A DNA stretch of 64,000 nt from Pseudoxanthomonas sp. X-1 (GCF_020042665.1 NZ_CP083376.1:4066001-4130000); one strand, 5' to 3'; shown: positions 17,194-26,712, counted from the stretch's first letter. A program made the numbers and translations. Notes: generated from the sequence alone by a model not told the origin.

Positions 17194-17763
17194 CTAAAGG
17201 AGTTTCAGCAGCTTGGCGACGTCGCTGCGCAGGTCGGCCGGGTCGAAGCCCGGGGCGAAGCGCTGGATCACGAAGCCGTTGGGGTCGATCACGTACACCG
17301 GCACGCCCGCGCGGTCGTCCACGCCGGGCAGCGCCGCGCGCAGGGGCGTGTCGGCGGCCAGCACGCGCAGCGAGGCCGGGCGCGCCGCGCCGGCCGGCGG
17401 CGGGCCGATCCACAGGATGTGGACCTGGTCGGCGTTGTGGCCGAACAGCTGCCAGACCGTGTCCAGCTGGTGCGACAGGGCCACGCAGTCGGCCACGCAG
17501 TCGGCCGGCGGCGCCAGCACGATGCGCCAGGTGCGCTGCGGCTGGCGCCAGGTGTAGGTGCCACCCCCGGCCAGCGCCGGCTGCAGCGCGCGCACGTCCA
17601 CGGCCGGCTGCAGCAGCTGGCCGTGGTTCTTCAGCCCGGCCGGCTGCCAGCCGGCGAAGCGCAGCACGCCGGCCGCGCCCACGCTGCCGAAGAACAGCAC
17701 GAACAGGCCAAGCAGGATCCACCGGCCACGGCTTCGGCCAGGAGCGACATCGGAAGGGGTCAT
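17194..17763 (-). CDS. SCO-like membrane-anchored protein, cytochrome oxidase maturation
   Basis: The 189-residue protein has a single N-terminal membrane anchor (about 15-36) and a periplasmic thioredoxin-like domain. The CVADC motif (Cys-x3-Cys) corresponds to the copper-binding cysteines of SCO1/SenC proteins. The segment VPVYVIDPNGFVIQRFAPG follows, typical of this fold. In the oxidase cluster such proteins act in CuA-site assembly. The domain is diverged from typical SCO1, so the precise role is inferred. It overlaps the SURF1 gene by four bases. Confidence 0.82.
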   Translation of the reverse strand: MTPSDVAPGRSRGRWILLGLFVLFFGSVGAAGVLRFAGWQPAGLKNHGQLLQPAVDVRALQPALAGGGTYTWRQPQRTWRIVLAPPADCVADCVALSHQLDTVWQLFGHNADQVHILWIGPPPAGAARPASLRVLAADTPLRAALPGVDDRAGVPVYVIDPNGFVIQRFAPGFDPADLRSDVAKLLKLL

Positions 17764-18500
17764 GCCCCCATTTTCTCACGGGCAGCGCGCCGGCGCCGCC
17801 ACGTGAGCACGCCGGCGGTGATCAACACCGCCAGCGCCAGGCCGAACCACTGCACCGCATAGCCCAGATGGCGCTCCGGCGGCAGGGTATTGGGCAGCAC
17901 GTCGAGGTCGCGCGCGAAGCCGATCGGCAGGGCCGGGTCGAGCTTGAGCACCCGCGGTGCCAGCGCGGGCTGACGCAGCGGCGCGGCCAGCGCGGCCGGG
18001 TCCAGCACCACGGCCAGCAGATCGCCGTTGGCCTGCGCCTGCGCGGGCGCGCGCAGCAGCCCGGCCGAGGGCGGGGGCGCCAGCAGGCCGGCGATGCGCC
18101 GCGTGTCGGCCAGCGCCGGCACCGGCGGCAGCCGGCGCTGCGCGTCCAGCGGCTGCCAGCCCAGGTCCACCAGCAGCGGCACGCCGCCCGCGTCGGGCAC
18201 GAACACCCGGTAGGCGCGCACACCGGCCTGGCCTTGGAGGGTCTGGTTGTCCAGCAGCACCGCCGGACCCGGCGCGAAGCGGCCGGTACCGGCCGCCCAG
18301 GCGAAATCCTGCGCATGGCCGTGCTGCGCCGCGTCAGCCAGCGGCTGCGGCTGGCGCTCATGCAGCACCTGGGCGACCTGCGCGAGCATCGCGCGTTTCT
18401 GCTTGGCACGCCCGAGCTGCCAGGTTCCCAGCCCGCAGAACACCGCGGCCACCAGCAGCGCCAGCGCCCAGCCGGCGGCGGGAGGCAGGCGTCGGCTCAC
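17760..18500 (-). CDS. SURF1 family cytochrome oxidase assembly protein
   Basis: SURF1 helps insert heme A into oxidase subunit I. The protein (246 residues from the GTG at 18500) has two membrane segments, one near each end, and a periplasmic domain between. It shows the family patterns FCGLGTWQLGRAKQKR, the central VLLDNQTLQGQAGVRAYRVFVP and the C-terminal RHLGYAVQWFGLALA. An ATG at 18542 would add 14 residues, but it overlaps the AT-rich region that probably serves the divergent gene at 18564, so the GTG is preferred. The stop overlaps the SCO-like gene. Confidence 0.87.
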   Translation of the reverse strand: MSRRLPPAAGWALALLVAAVFCGLGTWQLGRAKQKRAMLAQVAQVLHERQPQPLADAAQHGHAQDFAWAAGTGRFAPGPAVLLDNQTLQGQAGVRAYRVFVPDAGGVPLLVDLGWQPLDAQRRLPPVPALADTRRIAGLLAPPPSAGLLRAPAQAQANGDLLAVVLDPAALAAPLRQPALAPRVLKLDPALPIGFARDLDVLPNTLPPERHLGYAVQWFGLALAVLITAGVLTWRRRRAAREKMGA

Positions 18501-18563
18501 GCCCGTCCGCCCGATGACGACGATAATCGCCGCACGCGGCACGTGGCCGCGCGAGAGATGCGC

Positions 18564-18782
18564 ATGAACGACTCGCTCAAGACCCTGCTGATCGTCGCCT
18601 TCCTGATCATGATCGTGTGGAACCTCGGCGCCGGCCTGTACTACCTGCTGATCGACCGGGGCCAGACCAAGCGCACCGTGCGCTCACTGACCTGGCGCAT
18701 CGGCCTGTCCGTGACCCTGTTCGCGCTGGTGGTGCTGGGCATCTGGGGCGGCTGGATCAAGCCGCATGGCGTCGGTGGCTGA
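18564..18782 (+). CDS. Twin transmembrane protein (DUF2909 type)
   Basis: The 72-residue protein has two membrane helices (about 7-29 and 45-64) linked by a basic loop, matching the DUF2909 family commonly found beside SURF1 and ctaE. It is probably an oxidase-assembly accessory, but no function is proven. It lies on the plus strand, opposite to the rest of the cluster. GAGAG six bases upstream sets the start at 18564. A GATAAT near 18520 could be its -10. Confidence 0.82.
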   Translation: MNDSLKTLLIVAFLIMIVWNLGAGLYYLLIDRGQTKRTVRSLTWRIGLSVTLFALVVLGIWGGWIKPHGVGG

Positions 18783-18881
18783 AAGCGAGGAACGAGCGAA
18801 GCGGAACGGGGAACGAGTGATCGAGGCCTGCGACGCTTCCACCCTTCATTCGTGCCGCGTTCCTCTCGACGCGTTCCTGCC

Positions 18882-19760
18882 TCAAAGCACGTAGACGAAC
18901 AGGAACAGCGCCAGCCACACCACGTCGACGAAATGCCAGTACCACGCGGCCGCCTCGAAGGCGAAGTGGTGGTCCTTGCTGAAATGCCCCTTGAGCACGC
19001 GCAGCCACATGATGGCCAACATCAGCGTGCCCAGGAACACGTGCGCACCATGGAAGCCGGTGAGCATGAAGAAGGTCGAGCCGTAGATGCCCGACCCCAG
19101 CGTCAGGTTGAGCGCGTGGTAGGCATGGGCGTACTCGGTCACCTGGAAGTACAGGAAGGTGATGCCCAGCAGCACGGTGATGCCCAGCCACAGCAGCACG
19201 GTGCCGCGCTGGGCCGCCTTGAGCGCGTGGTGGGCGATGGTCAGGGTCACGCCGGAGGTCAGCAGGATCAGCGTGTTGATCAGCGGCAGGCCCCACGCCG
19301 GAATGGTCTGGAAGGTGCCGCCGACCATGGCCGGGCCGTTGGTCGGCCAGCCGGCCGAATAGCCTTCCCACAGCAGCGCGTTGGTCATCACCCCGTCGCC
19401 CTGGCCGCCCAGCCACGGCAGGGCGAAGGTGCGGGTGTAGAACAGCGCGCCGAAGAAGGCGGCGAAGAACATCACCTCGGAGAAGATGAACCACACCATC
19501 CCCATGCGGAAGGACACGTCGACCTGGCCGTTGTAGCGGCCGCCGACCGATTCGCGGATCACATCGCCGAACCACATGAACAGCGTCGCCGCCAGCAGCA
19601 CCACGCCGACCAGGAAGGTCCACTTGCCCCAGGCCGCGTCATTGAGCCAGCTGGCCACGCCGATCATCAGCACGAACATCGCGATCGAACCGACAAAGGG
19701 CCACTTGCTCTGCGCCGGCACGAAGTAGACATCGGCATCCTGGGAGTGGGTCTGCGCCAT
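18882..19760 (-). CDS. ctaE: Cytochrome c oxidase subunit III
   Basis: Subunit III of the aa3-type terminal oxidase. The 292-residue protein has seven membrane helices and the typical motifs GMVWFIFSEVMFFAAFFGA, LTIAHHALKA, FQVTEYAHAYH, FHGAHVFLG and the C-terminal WYWHFVDVVWLALFLFVYVL. The ATG at 19760 has AAAGGA seven bases upstream; a GTG one codon earlier is less likely. It lies downstream of ctaG. Confidence 0.97.
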   Translation of the reverse strand: MAQTHSQDADVYFVPAQSKWPFVGSIAMFVLMIGVASWLNDAAWGKWTFLVGVVLLAATLFMWFGDVIRESVGGRYNGQVDVSFRMGMVWFIFSEVMFFAAFFGALFYTRTFALPWLGGQGDGVMTNALLWEGYSAGWPTNGPAMVGGTFQTIPAWGLPLINTLILLTSGVTLTIAHHALKAAQRGTVLLWLGITVLLGITFLYFQVTEYAHAYHALNLTLGSGIYGSTFFMLTGFHGAHVFLGTLMLAIMWLRVLKGHFSKDHHFAFEAAAWYWHFVDVVWLALFLFVYVL

Positions 19761-19788
19761 CACGCGTTCCTTTGAGGGTCTTGGGCAA

Positions 19789-20391
19789 TCAGGGCGCCGA
19801 ATGCGCCGTCGGACTCGCCGCCGCGCCCGCCAGGGCCGTGGTCAGCGCATCGTTCTTGAAGAAGGTGTAGGACAGGGTGATCGTGCTGACATCGCTGGGC
19901 AGATGCGGGTCGACCATGAAGCGCAGCGGCATGTCGCGGCTCTCCCCGGCCTCCAGCGTCTGCGCGGTGAAGCAGAAGCACTCGGTCTTGACGAAGTACT
20001 GCGAGGCCCGCGCCGGCGCCACCGACGGCACCGCGTTGCCCACGATCGAGCGCTTGCCGTCGTTGCGCGCGAAGAACTGCGCCTCGTACAGCTGGCCCGG
20101 CACCACCTGCATGCGCTGGACCTCCGGATGGAAGGCCCAGGGCAGCTTCGAATTGACGCCGCCGTCGAACTCCACCGTCACCAGGCGCTTGCTCGCCGGC
20201 GCGGCCGCGACCTGCCCGGCCGCGGCCGGGCCCCTGTCCAGGCGGATGCCGAACACCTTCTCGCAGGCCAGCCGGTACAGCGGCACCAGCGAGAAGGTCA
20301 GCACGAACACCACCACGGCCACGCCGATCAGCCGCGGCAGGCCGGCGGTGCGCCGATCCGGCGCCGGAGCGGTGGCGTCCTCGGTGCTCAC
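19789..20391 (-). CDS. ctaG: Cytochrome c oxidase assembly protein CtaG (COX11)
   Basis: COX11/CtaG delivers copper to the CuB site of subunit I. The 200-residue protein has one N-terminal membrane anchor (about 20-40) and a periplasmic immunoglobulin-like domain carrying the copper motif CFCF in VKTECFCFTAQTL. The translation start is a GTG at 20391 that overlaps the stop of the 47-residue protein (GTGA, 20388-20391). Ends with a short Ala/Ser/Pro tail. Confidence 0.95.
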   Translation of the reverse strand: MSTEDATAPAPDRRTAGLPRLIGVAVVVFVLTFSLVPLYRLACEKVFGIRLDRGPAAAGQVAAAPASKRLVTVEFDGGVNSKLPWAFHPEVQRMQVVPGQLYEAQFFARNDGKRSIVGNAVPSVAPARASQYFVKTECFCFTAQTLEAGESRDMPLRFMVDPHLPSDVSTITLSYTFFKNDALTTALAGAAASPTAHSAP

Positions 20392-20531
20392 GCGCGCAGC
20401 ACGCCGGACAGGATGAAGGCGGCATAGATCGCGATCGCGATGCCGCCCACCACCAGCGCGGTGACGCGCGTGGCGCGGCGGCGCCGGGCGGCGTCGGCCA
20501 TGGGCTGCAGCGGGGCGCGCGGGGTCTCCAT
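20388..20531 (-). CDS. Small single-helix protein, cytochrome oxidase small assembly type
   Basis: This 47-residue gene runs between ctaD and ctaG. It has a basic N-terminal half (ARRRRATRV) and one membrane helix (about 24-44, LVVGGIAIAIYAAFILSGVL). Its ATG overlaps the ctaD stop (ATGA) and its stop overlaps the ctaG GTG start (GTGA), so all three are probably translationally coupled. Tiny proteins at this position are described as oxidase small assembly proteins. The function is not experimentally clear. Confidence 0.8.
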   Translation of the reverse strand: METPRAPLQPMADAARRRRATRVTALVVGGIAIAIYAAFILSGVLRA

Positions 20532-22144
20532 CAGTGACCGATGTCCTCGTGCGCCAGATCGCCCGGCTTGATCACCGGCGGCGTGGTGAAGGTATGCGCG
20601 GGCGCCGGCGAGGGCACCGTCCATTCCAGGCCCTTGGCGGTCTCCCAGGCGCGCGCGTCGGCCGGCGCGCCCTTCTTCAGCGACCAGCCCAGGATGGCGG
20701 CCATCATGAAGGGCGTGAGGAACATGCCGAACGCGCCGATCGAACTGACGAAGTTCCAGTCGGCGAAGACCACGTTGTAGTCGGGGATGCGGCGCGGCAT
20801 GCCGGCCAGGCCCAGGAAGTGCTGCGGGAAGAACAGCACGTTGACGAACACCACCGTCCACCAGAAATGGAACTTGCTCCAGAACTGGCTGTACATGCGC
20901 CCGGTCCACTTGGGCCACCAGTAGTAGGTGGCCGCGATGATCGAGAACACCGCGCCGGTCACCAGCACGTAGTGGAAGTGCGCCACCACGAAGTAGGTGT
21001 CGTGGTACTGGAAGTCGGCCGGCACGATGGCCAGCATCAGCCCGGAGAAGCCGCCGATGGTGAACAGGATGACGAAGGCCACGGCCCACAGCATCGGCGT
21101 CTCGAAGCTCAGCGAGCCCTTCCACATCGTCGAGACCCAGTTGAACACCTTCACCCCGGTGGGGATGGCGATCAGCATGGTGGCGAACATGAAGTAGATC
21201 TCGCCGCCCAGCGGCATGCCCACCGCGAACATGTGGTGCGCCCACACGATGAAGCTCAGGAAGGCGATCGAGGCGGTGGCGTAGACCATCGCCTGGTAGC
21301 CGAACAGCGGCTTGCGGCTGAAGGTCGGGATGATCTCGCTGGCCACGCCGAAGGCCGGCAGGATCATGATGTAGACCTCGGGGTGGCCGAAGAACCAGAA
21401 GATGTGCTGGTACATCACCGGGTCGCCGCCGCCGGCGGCGTTGAAGAAGCTGGTGCCGAAGAAGCGGTCGGTCAGCAGCATGGTCACCGCGCCGGCCAGC
21501 ACCGGCATCACCGCGATCAGCAGGAAGGCGGTGATCAGCCAGGTCCACACGAAGATCGGCATCTTCAGCAGATCCATGCCCGGCGCGCGCATGTTGAGGA
21601 TGGTGGCGATGATGTTGATCGCGCCCATGATCGAGCTGATGCCGGCCACGTGGATGGCGAACACGCTGAAGGCCACGTTGGCGCCGCCCTGCAGCGACAG
21701 CGGCGGATACAGCGTCCAGCCGCCGGCCGGGGCGCCGCCCGGCAGGAAGAGGGTCATCAGCAGCAGGGTGAAGGCCACCGGCAGCAGCCAGAACGACCAG
21801 TTGTTCATGCGCGGCAGCGCCATGTCCGGCGCGCCGATCTGCAGCGGGATCATCCAGTTGCCCAGGCCGACGAAGGCCGGCATGACGCCGCCGAAGATCA
21901 TCACCAGCGCGTGCACGGTGGTCATCTGGTTGAAGAACTCGGGCTTGACGAACTGCAGGCCCGGCTCCATCAGCTCGGCGCGGATCACCACGCTCATCGC
22001 CGCGCCGATGATGAACATCACGAAGGAGAACAGCAGGTACAGCGTGCCGATGTCCTTGTGGTTGGTGGAGAAGAACCAGCGCTCGACGAACCCCTGGCGA
22101 TGGCCGTGGTGATCGTCGTGGTGCTCTGCGGCGGCGTGGGCCAT
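20531..22144 (-). CDS. ctaD: Cytochrome c oxidase subunit I
   Basis: Catalytic subunit holding heme a and the heme a3-CuB centre. The 537-residue protein has twelve membrane helices. It shows [13 protein letters not shown] near the start, the heme-a histidine in [13 protein letters not shown], and the CuB-Tyr crosslink motif [14 protein letters not shown]. The proton-channel and heme histidines in [11 protein letters not shown] and [12 protein letters not shown] are also present. The N-terminus is His-rich (residues 3-15). It lies 40 bases after ctaC and overlaps the following 47-residue gene. Confidence 0.98.
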   Translation of the reverse strand: MAHAAAEHHDDHHGHRQGFVERWFFSTNHKDIGTLYLLFSFVMFIIGAAMSVVIRAELMEPGLQFVKPEFFNQMTTVHALVMIFGGVMPAFVGLGNWMIPLQIGAPDMALPRMNNWSFWLLPVAFTLLLMTLFLPGGAPAGGWTLYPPLSLQGGANVAFSVFAIHVAGISSIMGAINIIATILNMRAPGMDLLKMPIFVWTWLITAFLLIAVMPVLAGAVTMLLTDRFFGTSFFNAAGGGDPVMYQHIFWFFGHPEVYIMILPAFGVASEIIPTFSRKPLFGYQAMVYATASIAFLSFIVWAHHMFAVGMPLGGEIYFMFATMLIAIPTGVKVFNWVSTMWKGSLSFETPMLWAVAFVILFTIGGFSGLMLAIVPADFQYHDTYFVVAHFHYVLVTGAVFSIIAATYYWWPKWTGRMYSQFWSKFHFWWTVVFVNVLFFPQHFLGLAGMPRRIPDYNVVFADWNFVSSIGAFGMFLTPFMMAAILGWSLKKGAPADARAWETAKGLEWTVPSPAPAHTFTTPPVIKPGDLAHEDIGH

Positions 22145-22184
22145 GGGCGTGTTCCTCGAAAGCAGCGGGTGTCGCGAGAAGAGA

Positions 22185-23153
22185 TCAGGCCTGCGCGGGC
22201 GCGGGCGCTGCTTCGGTGGCGGCGGGCGCGGCGGCGGCGCTGGCGCCGCTGCCGGCCGGCGCGGCCTGCTCCGGCGTCACGTCGGGCGCCGGCGAGCCTT
22301 CGGCCGGGGCCGGCGGCACCGGGGCGGCCGGCTTGCGTGCGGCCAGCCACTTCTGGAAGTCGGCCTTGGACACGGCCTGGACCACGATCGGCATGAAGCC
22401 GTGGTCCTTGCCGCACAGCTCGGCGCACTGGCCGCGGTAGGTACCGGGCACCTCGATGTTGGTCCAGGCCTCGTTGATCAGGCCGGGGATGGCGTCCTGC
22501 TTCCAGCCCAGCGCCGGCACCCACCAGGAGTGGATGACGTCGTCGGCGGTGATGACGAAGCGGATCTTGGTATCCACCGGCAGCACCAGCGGGTGGTCCA
22601 CTTCCAGCAGGTAGTGCGGGTTGCTGGCGGCGTCGGGCACCTTGCCGGACTGGCGCATCTGGTCGGAGTCGCGCGCCAGGCGGCTGGTGAACTCGACGCC
22701 CTGGCCCAGGTACTCGTACTTCCACATCCACTGGTAGCCGGTGACCTTGACGGTCATCTCCGAATCGCGCGTGTCGTACATCGCGATCAGCTTGGCGGTG
22801 GCCGGCCAGGCCATGGCGATCAGGATGATCACCGGCACGATGGTCCAGATCAGCTCGGCGGTGGTGTTGTGGCTGAACTGCGCGGCGACCGCGCCCTTGG
22901 ACTTGCGGAACTTGAACATCGCATAGCCCATCGCGCCGAACACGATGATGCCGATCGCCACGCAGACCCACAGCGCCACCATGTGCGCCTCGTAGGCCAT
23001 GCGCGCGGTATGGGTGACGCCCCGGCCCATGTTCAGCTGCCACGGCTTGGGATCGGCGACCTGCGCCAAGGCCAGGCCCGGCAGGCCCGCCAGTGTCGCC
23101 AGTGTCGCCAGCAGCGCGACGCGGCTGCCTCCCCTTGTCTTGCCTTGCGTCAT
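22185..23153 (-). CDS. ctaC: Cytochrome c oxidase subunit II
   Basis: Subunit II accepts electrons from cytochrome c at CuA. The 322-residue precursor has a signal peptide (about 1-31) and two membrane helices (about 55-80 and 100-122). A cupredoxin domain with the CuA ligands follows (His208, Cys243, Glu245, Cys247, His251, Met254). It ends in an unusual Ala/Pro-rich tail from about residue 275. There is no fused cytochrome c domain. It is the first core gene of the operon, 28 bases after a DUF2244 gene. Confidence 0.97.
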   Translation of the reverse strand: MTQGKTRGGSRVALLATLATLAGLPGLALAQVADPKPWQLNMGRGVTHTARMAYEAHMVALWVCVAIGIIVFGAMGYAMFKFRKSKGAVAAQFSHNTTAELIWTIVPVIILIAMAWPATAKLIAMYDTRDSEMTVKVTGYQWMWKYEYLGQGVEFTSRLARDSDQMRQSGKVPDAASNPHYLLEVDHPLVLPVDTKIRFVITADDVIHSWWVPALGWKQDAIPGLINEAWTNIEVPGTYRGQCAELCGKDHGFMPIVVQAVSKADFQKWLAARKPAAPVPPAPAEGSPAPDVTPEQAAPAGSGASAAAAPAATEAAPAPAQA

Positions 23154-23181
23154 TGCCTAGACCCCACCTGAGTGTCATCGG

Positions 23182-23652
23182 TCACGGCCGCACCGCGGCC
23201 GCAAGTGAAACGCGTAACTGCCTTGCCAGTTCCTGCCGCTCGGCCGGGCCGAGCAGCCTTCCCACTTCCACCTGGCGGCCGCTGGAGGACAGCGTGACGC
23301 AGGCATCGCCGCCGACGCCCAGCCGCACCCAGTACGGATGCGCCCGGAACGCGGCATCGCGCTGCGCGCGCCGCCGCACCTCCACCAGCTCCGGCGCGAT
23401 CGCGATGACCTCATCGCGCTCGCCGGCCCGCCACGCCGCCCGCAGCGCCAGCCCGACCAGGCCGCCGTGCAGCACCGCGAACACCGGGGCGAAGGCGTTG
23501 CCCGCCAGCCAGCCCAGGATCGCCGCGCCCCACATCAGGCCGGTGCAGGCCACGAACAGCGTCACGAACTGACGCGCATTCAGTGCCCGCGGAGGCCGCA
23601 GCGTCAGCCGCGTTCCCCGCCCTTCCGGGCCCTGTGTCGCCACTTCGATCAT
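23182..23652 (-). CDS. DUF2244 domain-containing membrane protein
   Basis: The 156-residue protein has two adjacent membrane helices (about 28-75) and a C-terminal soluble domain, the layout of DUF2244. Such genes are regularly found next to oxidase subunit II. The function is unknown but probably related to oxidase biogenesis. The internal ATG at 23652 (MIEVATQGPEG) gives the family length. It is likely the first gene of the minus-strand cox operon. Confidence 0.82.
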   Translation of the reverse strand: MIEVATQGPEGRGTRLTLRPPRALNARQFVTLFVACTGLMWGAAILGWLAGNAFAPVFAVLHGGLVGLALRAAWRAGERDEVIAIAPELVEVRRRAQRDAAFRAHPYWVRLGVGGDACVTLSSSGRQVEVGRLLGPAERQELARQLRVSLAAAVRP

Positions 23653-23903
23653 CGCGCCTGCCGCACCCTTGGCTGCGGAAAACGCCTGAATGGTAGCCCC
23701 GCGATCCAGCGCCCGGCAACCGACCGGAAATTGTGCAAACGCACATAAAAGCGTTTCCGGCTCAAGGACTTGCGCGCCCCGGCGGATCCGGCGCCCGGCG
23801 CGTGGGGAACGGCTGCGACCATGGTCGTATCCGGCGCCGGACCTGCCGGCCGTGTACAACGGACGACACGCGGCACCGGCGGTCCGCCGGCGGGGGACGC
23901 GGC

Positions 23904-23918
23904 TGGCACGCTTCGTGC
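23904..23918 (+). promoter_or_regulatory. Sigma54-type promoter upstream of the GGDEF gene
   Basis: TGGCACGCTTCGTGC has the -24 GG and -12 GC pairs at the required spacing, with the full TGGCACG element. It lies 76 bases before the start of the diguanylate cyclase gene on the same strand. Confidence 0.55.
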
Positions 23919-23993
23919 AGCGCCGCGAAGGGAATCAATGATGGAGCTACCGGCGCGCGGGGGCGCACCGGGATCGCAAGGGGAGTCGTCACC

Positions 23994-25160
23994 ATGGCCA
24001 ACGCGGTGTTCTTCAGCCTGCTCAGCGACTGCATGCTGGCGCTGGTGCTGTTCGCGTTGTTCTCCTACGTGGCGCACGTGTCGCGCACGCTGTACGGCAT
24101 CGCGACCTGGGGCCTGGCGCACCTGGCCTATACCCTGGGCGCGGACAGCATCGATGTCCTGGCCAGCGCGCTCCGCGAGGCGGGCCACCCGGTCGCCGCC
24201 CTGCTGGCGGTCAACCTGGGCGCGGTGCTGGCCTGCGCCGGCATGGCGGGGCTGGCGTGGGCGCTGGTGCAGTTTGTCCAGCAGCGCCGCCTGCGTCGCC
24301 GGGAGCTGGCATGGATGCCGCTGAGCATGGTGCCGCCGGTGATCGCCTGGCTGGCGGCCGGCACCACCGACGCGCAGGGCATGGCGCTGAGCCTGGTCGA
24401 GGTGGTGGCGCTGGCCACGATGATCTGGCAGCTGCGGCGGCTGCGCGCCGCGCCGGACAAGGTGCCCGCCCGCCTGATGATGGTCAGCTGCGCGCTGCTG
24501 ATCGGCATCTACAGCAGCGGCATGTCGGGCTGGCTGGAAGGCCGGGGCCACTACGACATCGACGACCTGTGGGTCAGCTCCGACCTGGCGCTGTGGTTCA
24601 TGCTCAACTTCTGCATGCTGATGCTGAGCAGCTTCCACGCCGCCGAGGCGCTTCGCCACGGCGCGCTGGTCGATCCGTTGACCGGCGCGCTCAATCGCCG
24701 CGGCCTGAGCCACAGCCTGGAGGAGCGCCGCGCGCCCGGCGGCGGCGCCACGCCCGACAGCCTGTCGGTGCTGGCGCTGGACCTGGACCGCTTCAAGGAG
24801 ATCAACGACCGCCACGGCCACCGGATCGGCGACCAGGTGCTGCAGGCCTTCTCCGACACGGTGCGCGCCTGCATCCGCCAGCACGACCTGTTCGCGCGCA
24901 CCGGCGGCGAGGAATTCGTGATCGTCACCACCGGCATGCGCTGCGAGGAGGCGGTGCGCCTGGGCGAACGCATCCGCCAGTCCACCGACGCGCTGCGACT
25001 GCCGACGCACGGCGGACTGCGCGTGGGCGTCAGCATCGGCGTGGCCTGCGCGACCCGGCGCATCGCCGTGGTGGACCTGATGGACCTGGCCGACCAGGCC
25101 CTGTACGAGGCCAAGCGCGGCGGCCGCAACCGGGTGGTGCATCTGCACGACGCGTCCTAG
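23994..25160 (+). CDS. Membrane diguanylate cyclase (GGDEF domain)
   Basis: This enzyme would make cyclic di-GMP from two GTP. The 388-residue protein has an N-terminal membrane sensor of about six helices (residues 1-215). A GGDEF domain follows (about 225-385) with the intact active-site motif GGEEF at residues 304-308. The inhibitory I-site RQHD lies five residues before it, so product feedback is likely. No EAL domain is present. The start at 23994 has GGGAG eight bases upstream. It stands alone, next to a sigma54-like promoter, which would tie c-di-GMP synthesis to RpoN control. Confidence 0.92.
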   Translation: MANAVFFSLLSDCMLALVLFALFSYVAHVSRTLYGIATWGLAHLAYTLGADSIDVLASALREAGHPVAALLAVNLGAVLACAGMAGLAWALVQFVQQRRLRRRELAWMPLSMVPPVIAWLAAGTTDAQGMALSLVEVVALATMIWQLRRLRAAPDKVPARLMMVSCALLIGIYSSGMSGWLEGRGHYDIDDLWVSSDLALWFMLNFCMLMLSSFHAAEALRHGALVDPLTGALNRRGLSHSLEERRAPGGGATPDSLSVLALDLDRFKEINDRHGHRIGDQVLQAFSDTVRACIRQHDLFARTGGEEFVIVTTGMRCEEAVRLGERIRQSTDALRLPTHGGLRVGVSIGVACATRRIAVVDLMDLADQALYEAKRGGRNRVVHLHDAS

Positions 25161-25188
25161 GCGCCGTGGTCCACCTGGCGGGCGCCGC

Positions 25189-25219
25189 AAAAAAAAGAAC
25201 CCCGCGCAAGGCGGGGTTC
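25189..25219 (-). terminator. Intrinsic terminator of the fadL gene
   Basis: On the minus strand GAACCCCGC and GCGGGGTTC form a perfect nine-pair stem with a five-base loop. Eight T residues follow (A run at 25189-25196 on the plus strand). It lies 26 bases past the fadL stop and may also block readthrough from the convergent GGDEF gene. Confidence 0.88.
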
Positions 25220-25245
25220 GCGGACATGCCGGCCTGCGGCGCCGG

Positions 25246-26592
25246 TCAGAACTTGTAGGTGTACGAACCGGCCAGCACGTCGCCGCCCACGTCGAACGAG
25301 CCCACCAGCGTGCTGCCGGTGACCGCGGTCTCGTCGATGGTCGGATCGGAGACGAACAGGTGGGTATAGCCCACGTTCCACTCGCTGCTGGGCGACGGCG
25401 TCCAGGTCAGGCCCAGCGACAGCCACTTGCGGGTGTTGTCCGGCACGCGCACGTCGCGGTACCGCGCCTGGGTCGGCGTCTGGTCGTAGGCCAGGCCGCC
25501 GCGGAAGGTCAGCGTGTCGCTGTACTTGTAGTCCGCGCCGATCGAGCCGAAGGTGGTATCGCGGTAGTTGAACACCAGCGTGTTGTCGGCCTGGGCCGAG
25601 TCGAAGTCGACGGTGATCTTGTCGAACTTGCTCCACGCCGTGCGGCTCACATCGGCCATGACCGTCCAGCGGTCGTTGATGATGTGGGTGAAGCTGGCCG
25701 TGGCGCTGGCCGGCATGATGATCTTGGCGCTGCCGCCGGTGTTGACGTACTGGCCCGGCGCGGCCACGCCCAGCACCGCCTTGGCGAACGGCGGCACATC
25801 GAAGGTGGCCTTGCCGTTATCGATCTTGTGGTCCACGCGCGAGCGGTAGGTGAAGCCGATGTGAGTGTTCTCATCGACGCTGAACAGGCCGCCCAGGGTG
25901 AAGCCGACCTCGGTGCTGTCGCCCTTGACACGGGCGAAGCCGTCCTGGCTGCCGGGCGTGACGCCCGGCACGCGCTGGGCATAGAGCGCAGTGCCGAAGT
26001 CGATGGCGTTGGTCAGATCCACGTCCAGGCGCTCGGCGAACACCGAGGCGCCGAAGGACACCCACGGATTGACGTCGTAGGAGAACGCCAGGCCGGCGTC
26101 GATGGTCTGCAGCTCGGTCTTAATGCCCTGGTAGCGGCCGACCCAGTCGCGGTCGTATTCGGTCTTGAAGCCGAACGGCACGGTCAGCGAGGCGCCGAAG
26201 TGCATGTTGTCGCCGACCGGCATGGCGAAGTACACCGCCGGCAGCGCGGCGATCGTGCCGGCATCGCCGCCGTCGCCGCCGCTCACCGGGGCGCCGGTGC
26301 CCGGGCCGGTCGCACCGACGTAGCGGCCGGAGCCCTTGAAGTCGGCGCTGAAGCTGATCGCGCTGGCGCCGATGGACAGCTGGCGACCATCCAGCAGGCG
26401 CATGGCGGCAGGATTGTTGGCCACCACGGCGATGTCGCCGGGGGCGCTGGCCGAACCGGCGAACGCGCGGCCCTGGCCCTTGGCGCTGTTTTCCTTCAGC
26501 TGGAAGGCGGCGGCGTGGGCGTGGCCACTGGCCAGGGCGCCGGCGACGCCGGCGGCCAGGAGCGAGACTCTGAGCAGATTCGAGGACAGCAT
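25246..26592 (-). CDS. FadL-family outer-membrane transporter (first copy)
   Basis: FadL-type proteins import long-chain fatty acids and other hydrophobic compounds. The 448-residue precursor has a signal peptide (ending SGHAHA, about residue 27). The N-terminal hatch with AFQLKENSAKGQGRAFAGSAS and the NNPAAM motif follows. A 14-stranded barrel ends in a C-terminal Phe, as required for BAM insertion. ATGs at 26592 and 26598 are both in frame. The GGAG site is nine bases from the former and three from the latter, so 26592 is preferred. A second, more distant FadL lies at 35954. Confidence 0.92.
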   Translation of the reverse strand: MLSSNLLRVSLLAAGVAGALASGHAHAAAFQLKENSAKGQGRAFAGSASAPGDIAVVANNPAAMRLLDGRQLSIGASAISFSADFKGSGRYVGATGPGTGAPVSGGDGGDAGTIAALPAVYFAMPVGDNMHFGASLTVPFGFKTEYDRDWVGRYQGIKTELQTIDAGLAFSYDVNPWVSFGASVFAERLDVDLTNAIDFGTALYAQRVPGVTPGSQDGFARVKGDSTEVGFTLGGLFSVDENTHIGFTYRSRVDHKIDNGKATFDVPPFAKAVLGVAAPGQYVNTGGSAKIIMPASATASFTHIINDRWTVMADVSRTAWSKFDKITVDFDSAQADNTLVFNYRDTTFGSIGADYKYSDTLTFRGGLAYDQTPTQARYRDVRVPDNTRKWLSLGLTWTPSPSSEWNVGYTHLFVSDPTIDETAVTGSTLVGSFDVGGDVLAGSYTYKF

Positions 26593-26696
26593 GTGCATGG
26601 ACTCCGGAAGACGAAAAAAGAAACGCCTGCGCCGCGACACGGGCCGGAGGCCGCCTGGCGGCCTCCGACATCCATGCGCCGGAAACTCCCTCCCGA

Positions 26697-26712
26697 CATA
26701 CGACGCCGTATG
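26697..26712. promoter_or_regulatory. Palindrome in the fadL upstream region
   Basis: CATACG and CGTATG are perfect inverted arms around ACGC, about 105 bases before the fadL start. It may be an operator. The promoter elements around it are not clear enough to place it. Confidence 0.35.

Noticed and set aside
20531..23652. Quinol (bo3-type) oxidase instead of cytochrome c oxidase
   Set aside because: Subunit II has all CuA ligands (His208, Cys243, Glu245, Cys247, His251, Met254), and heme A synthase is present.
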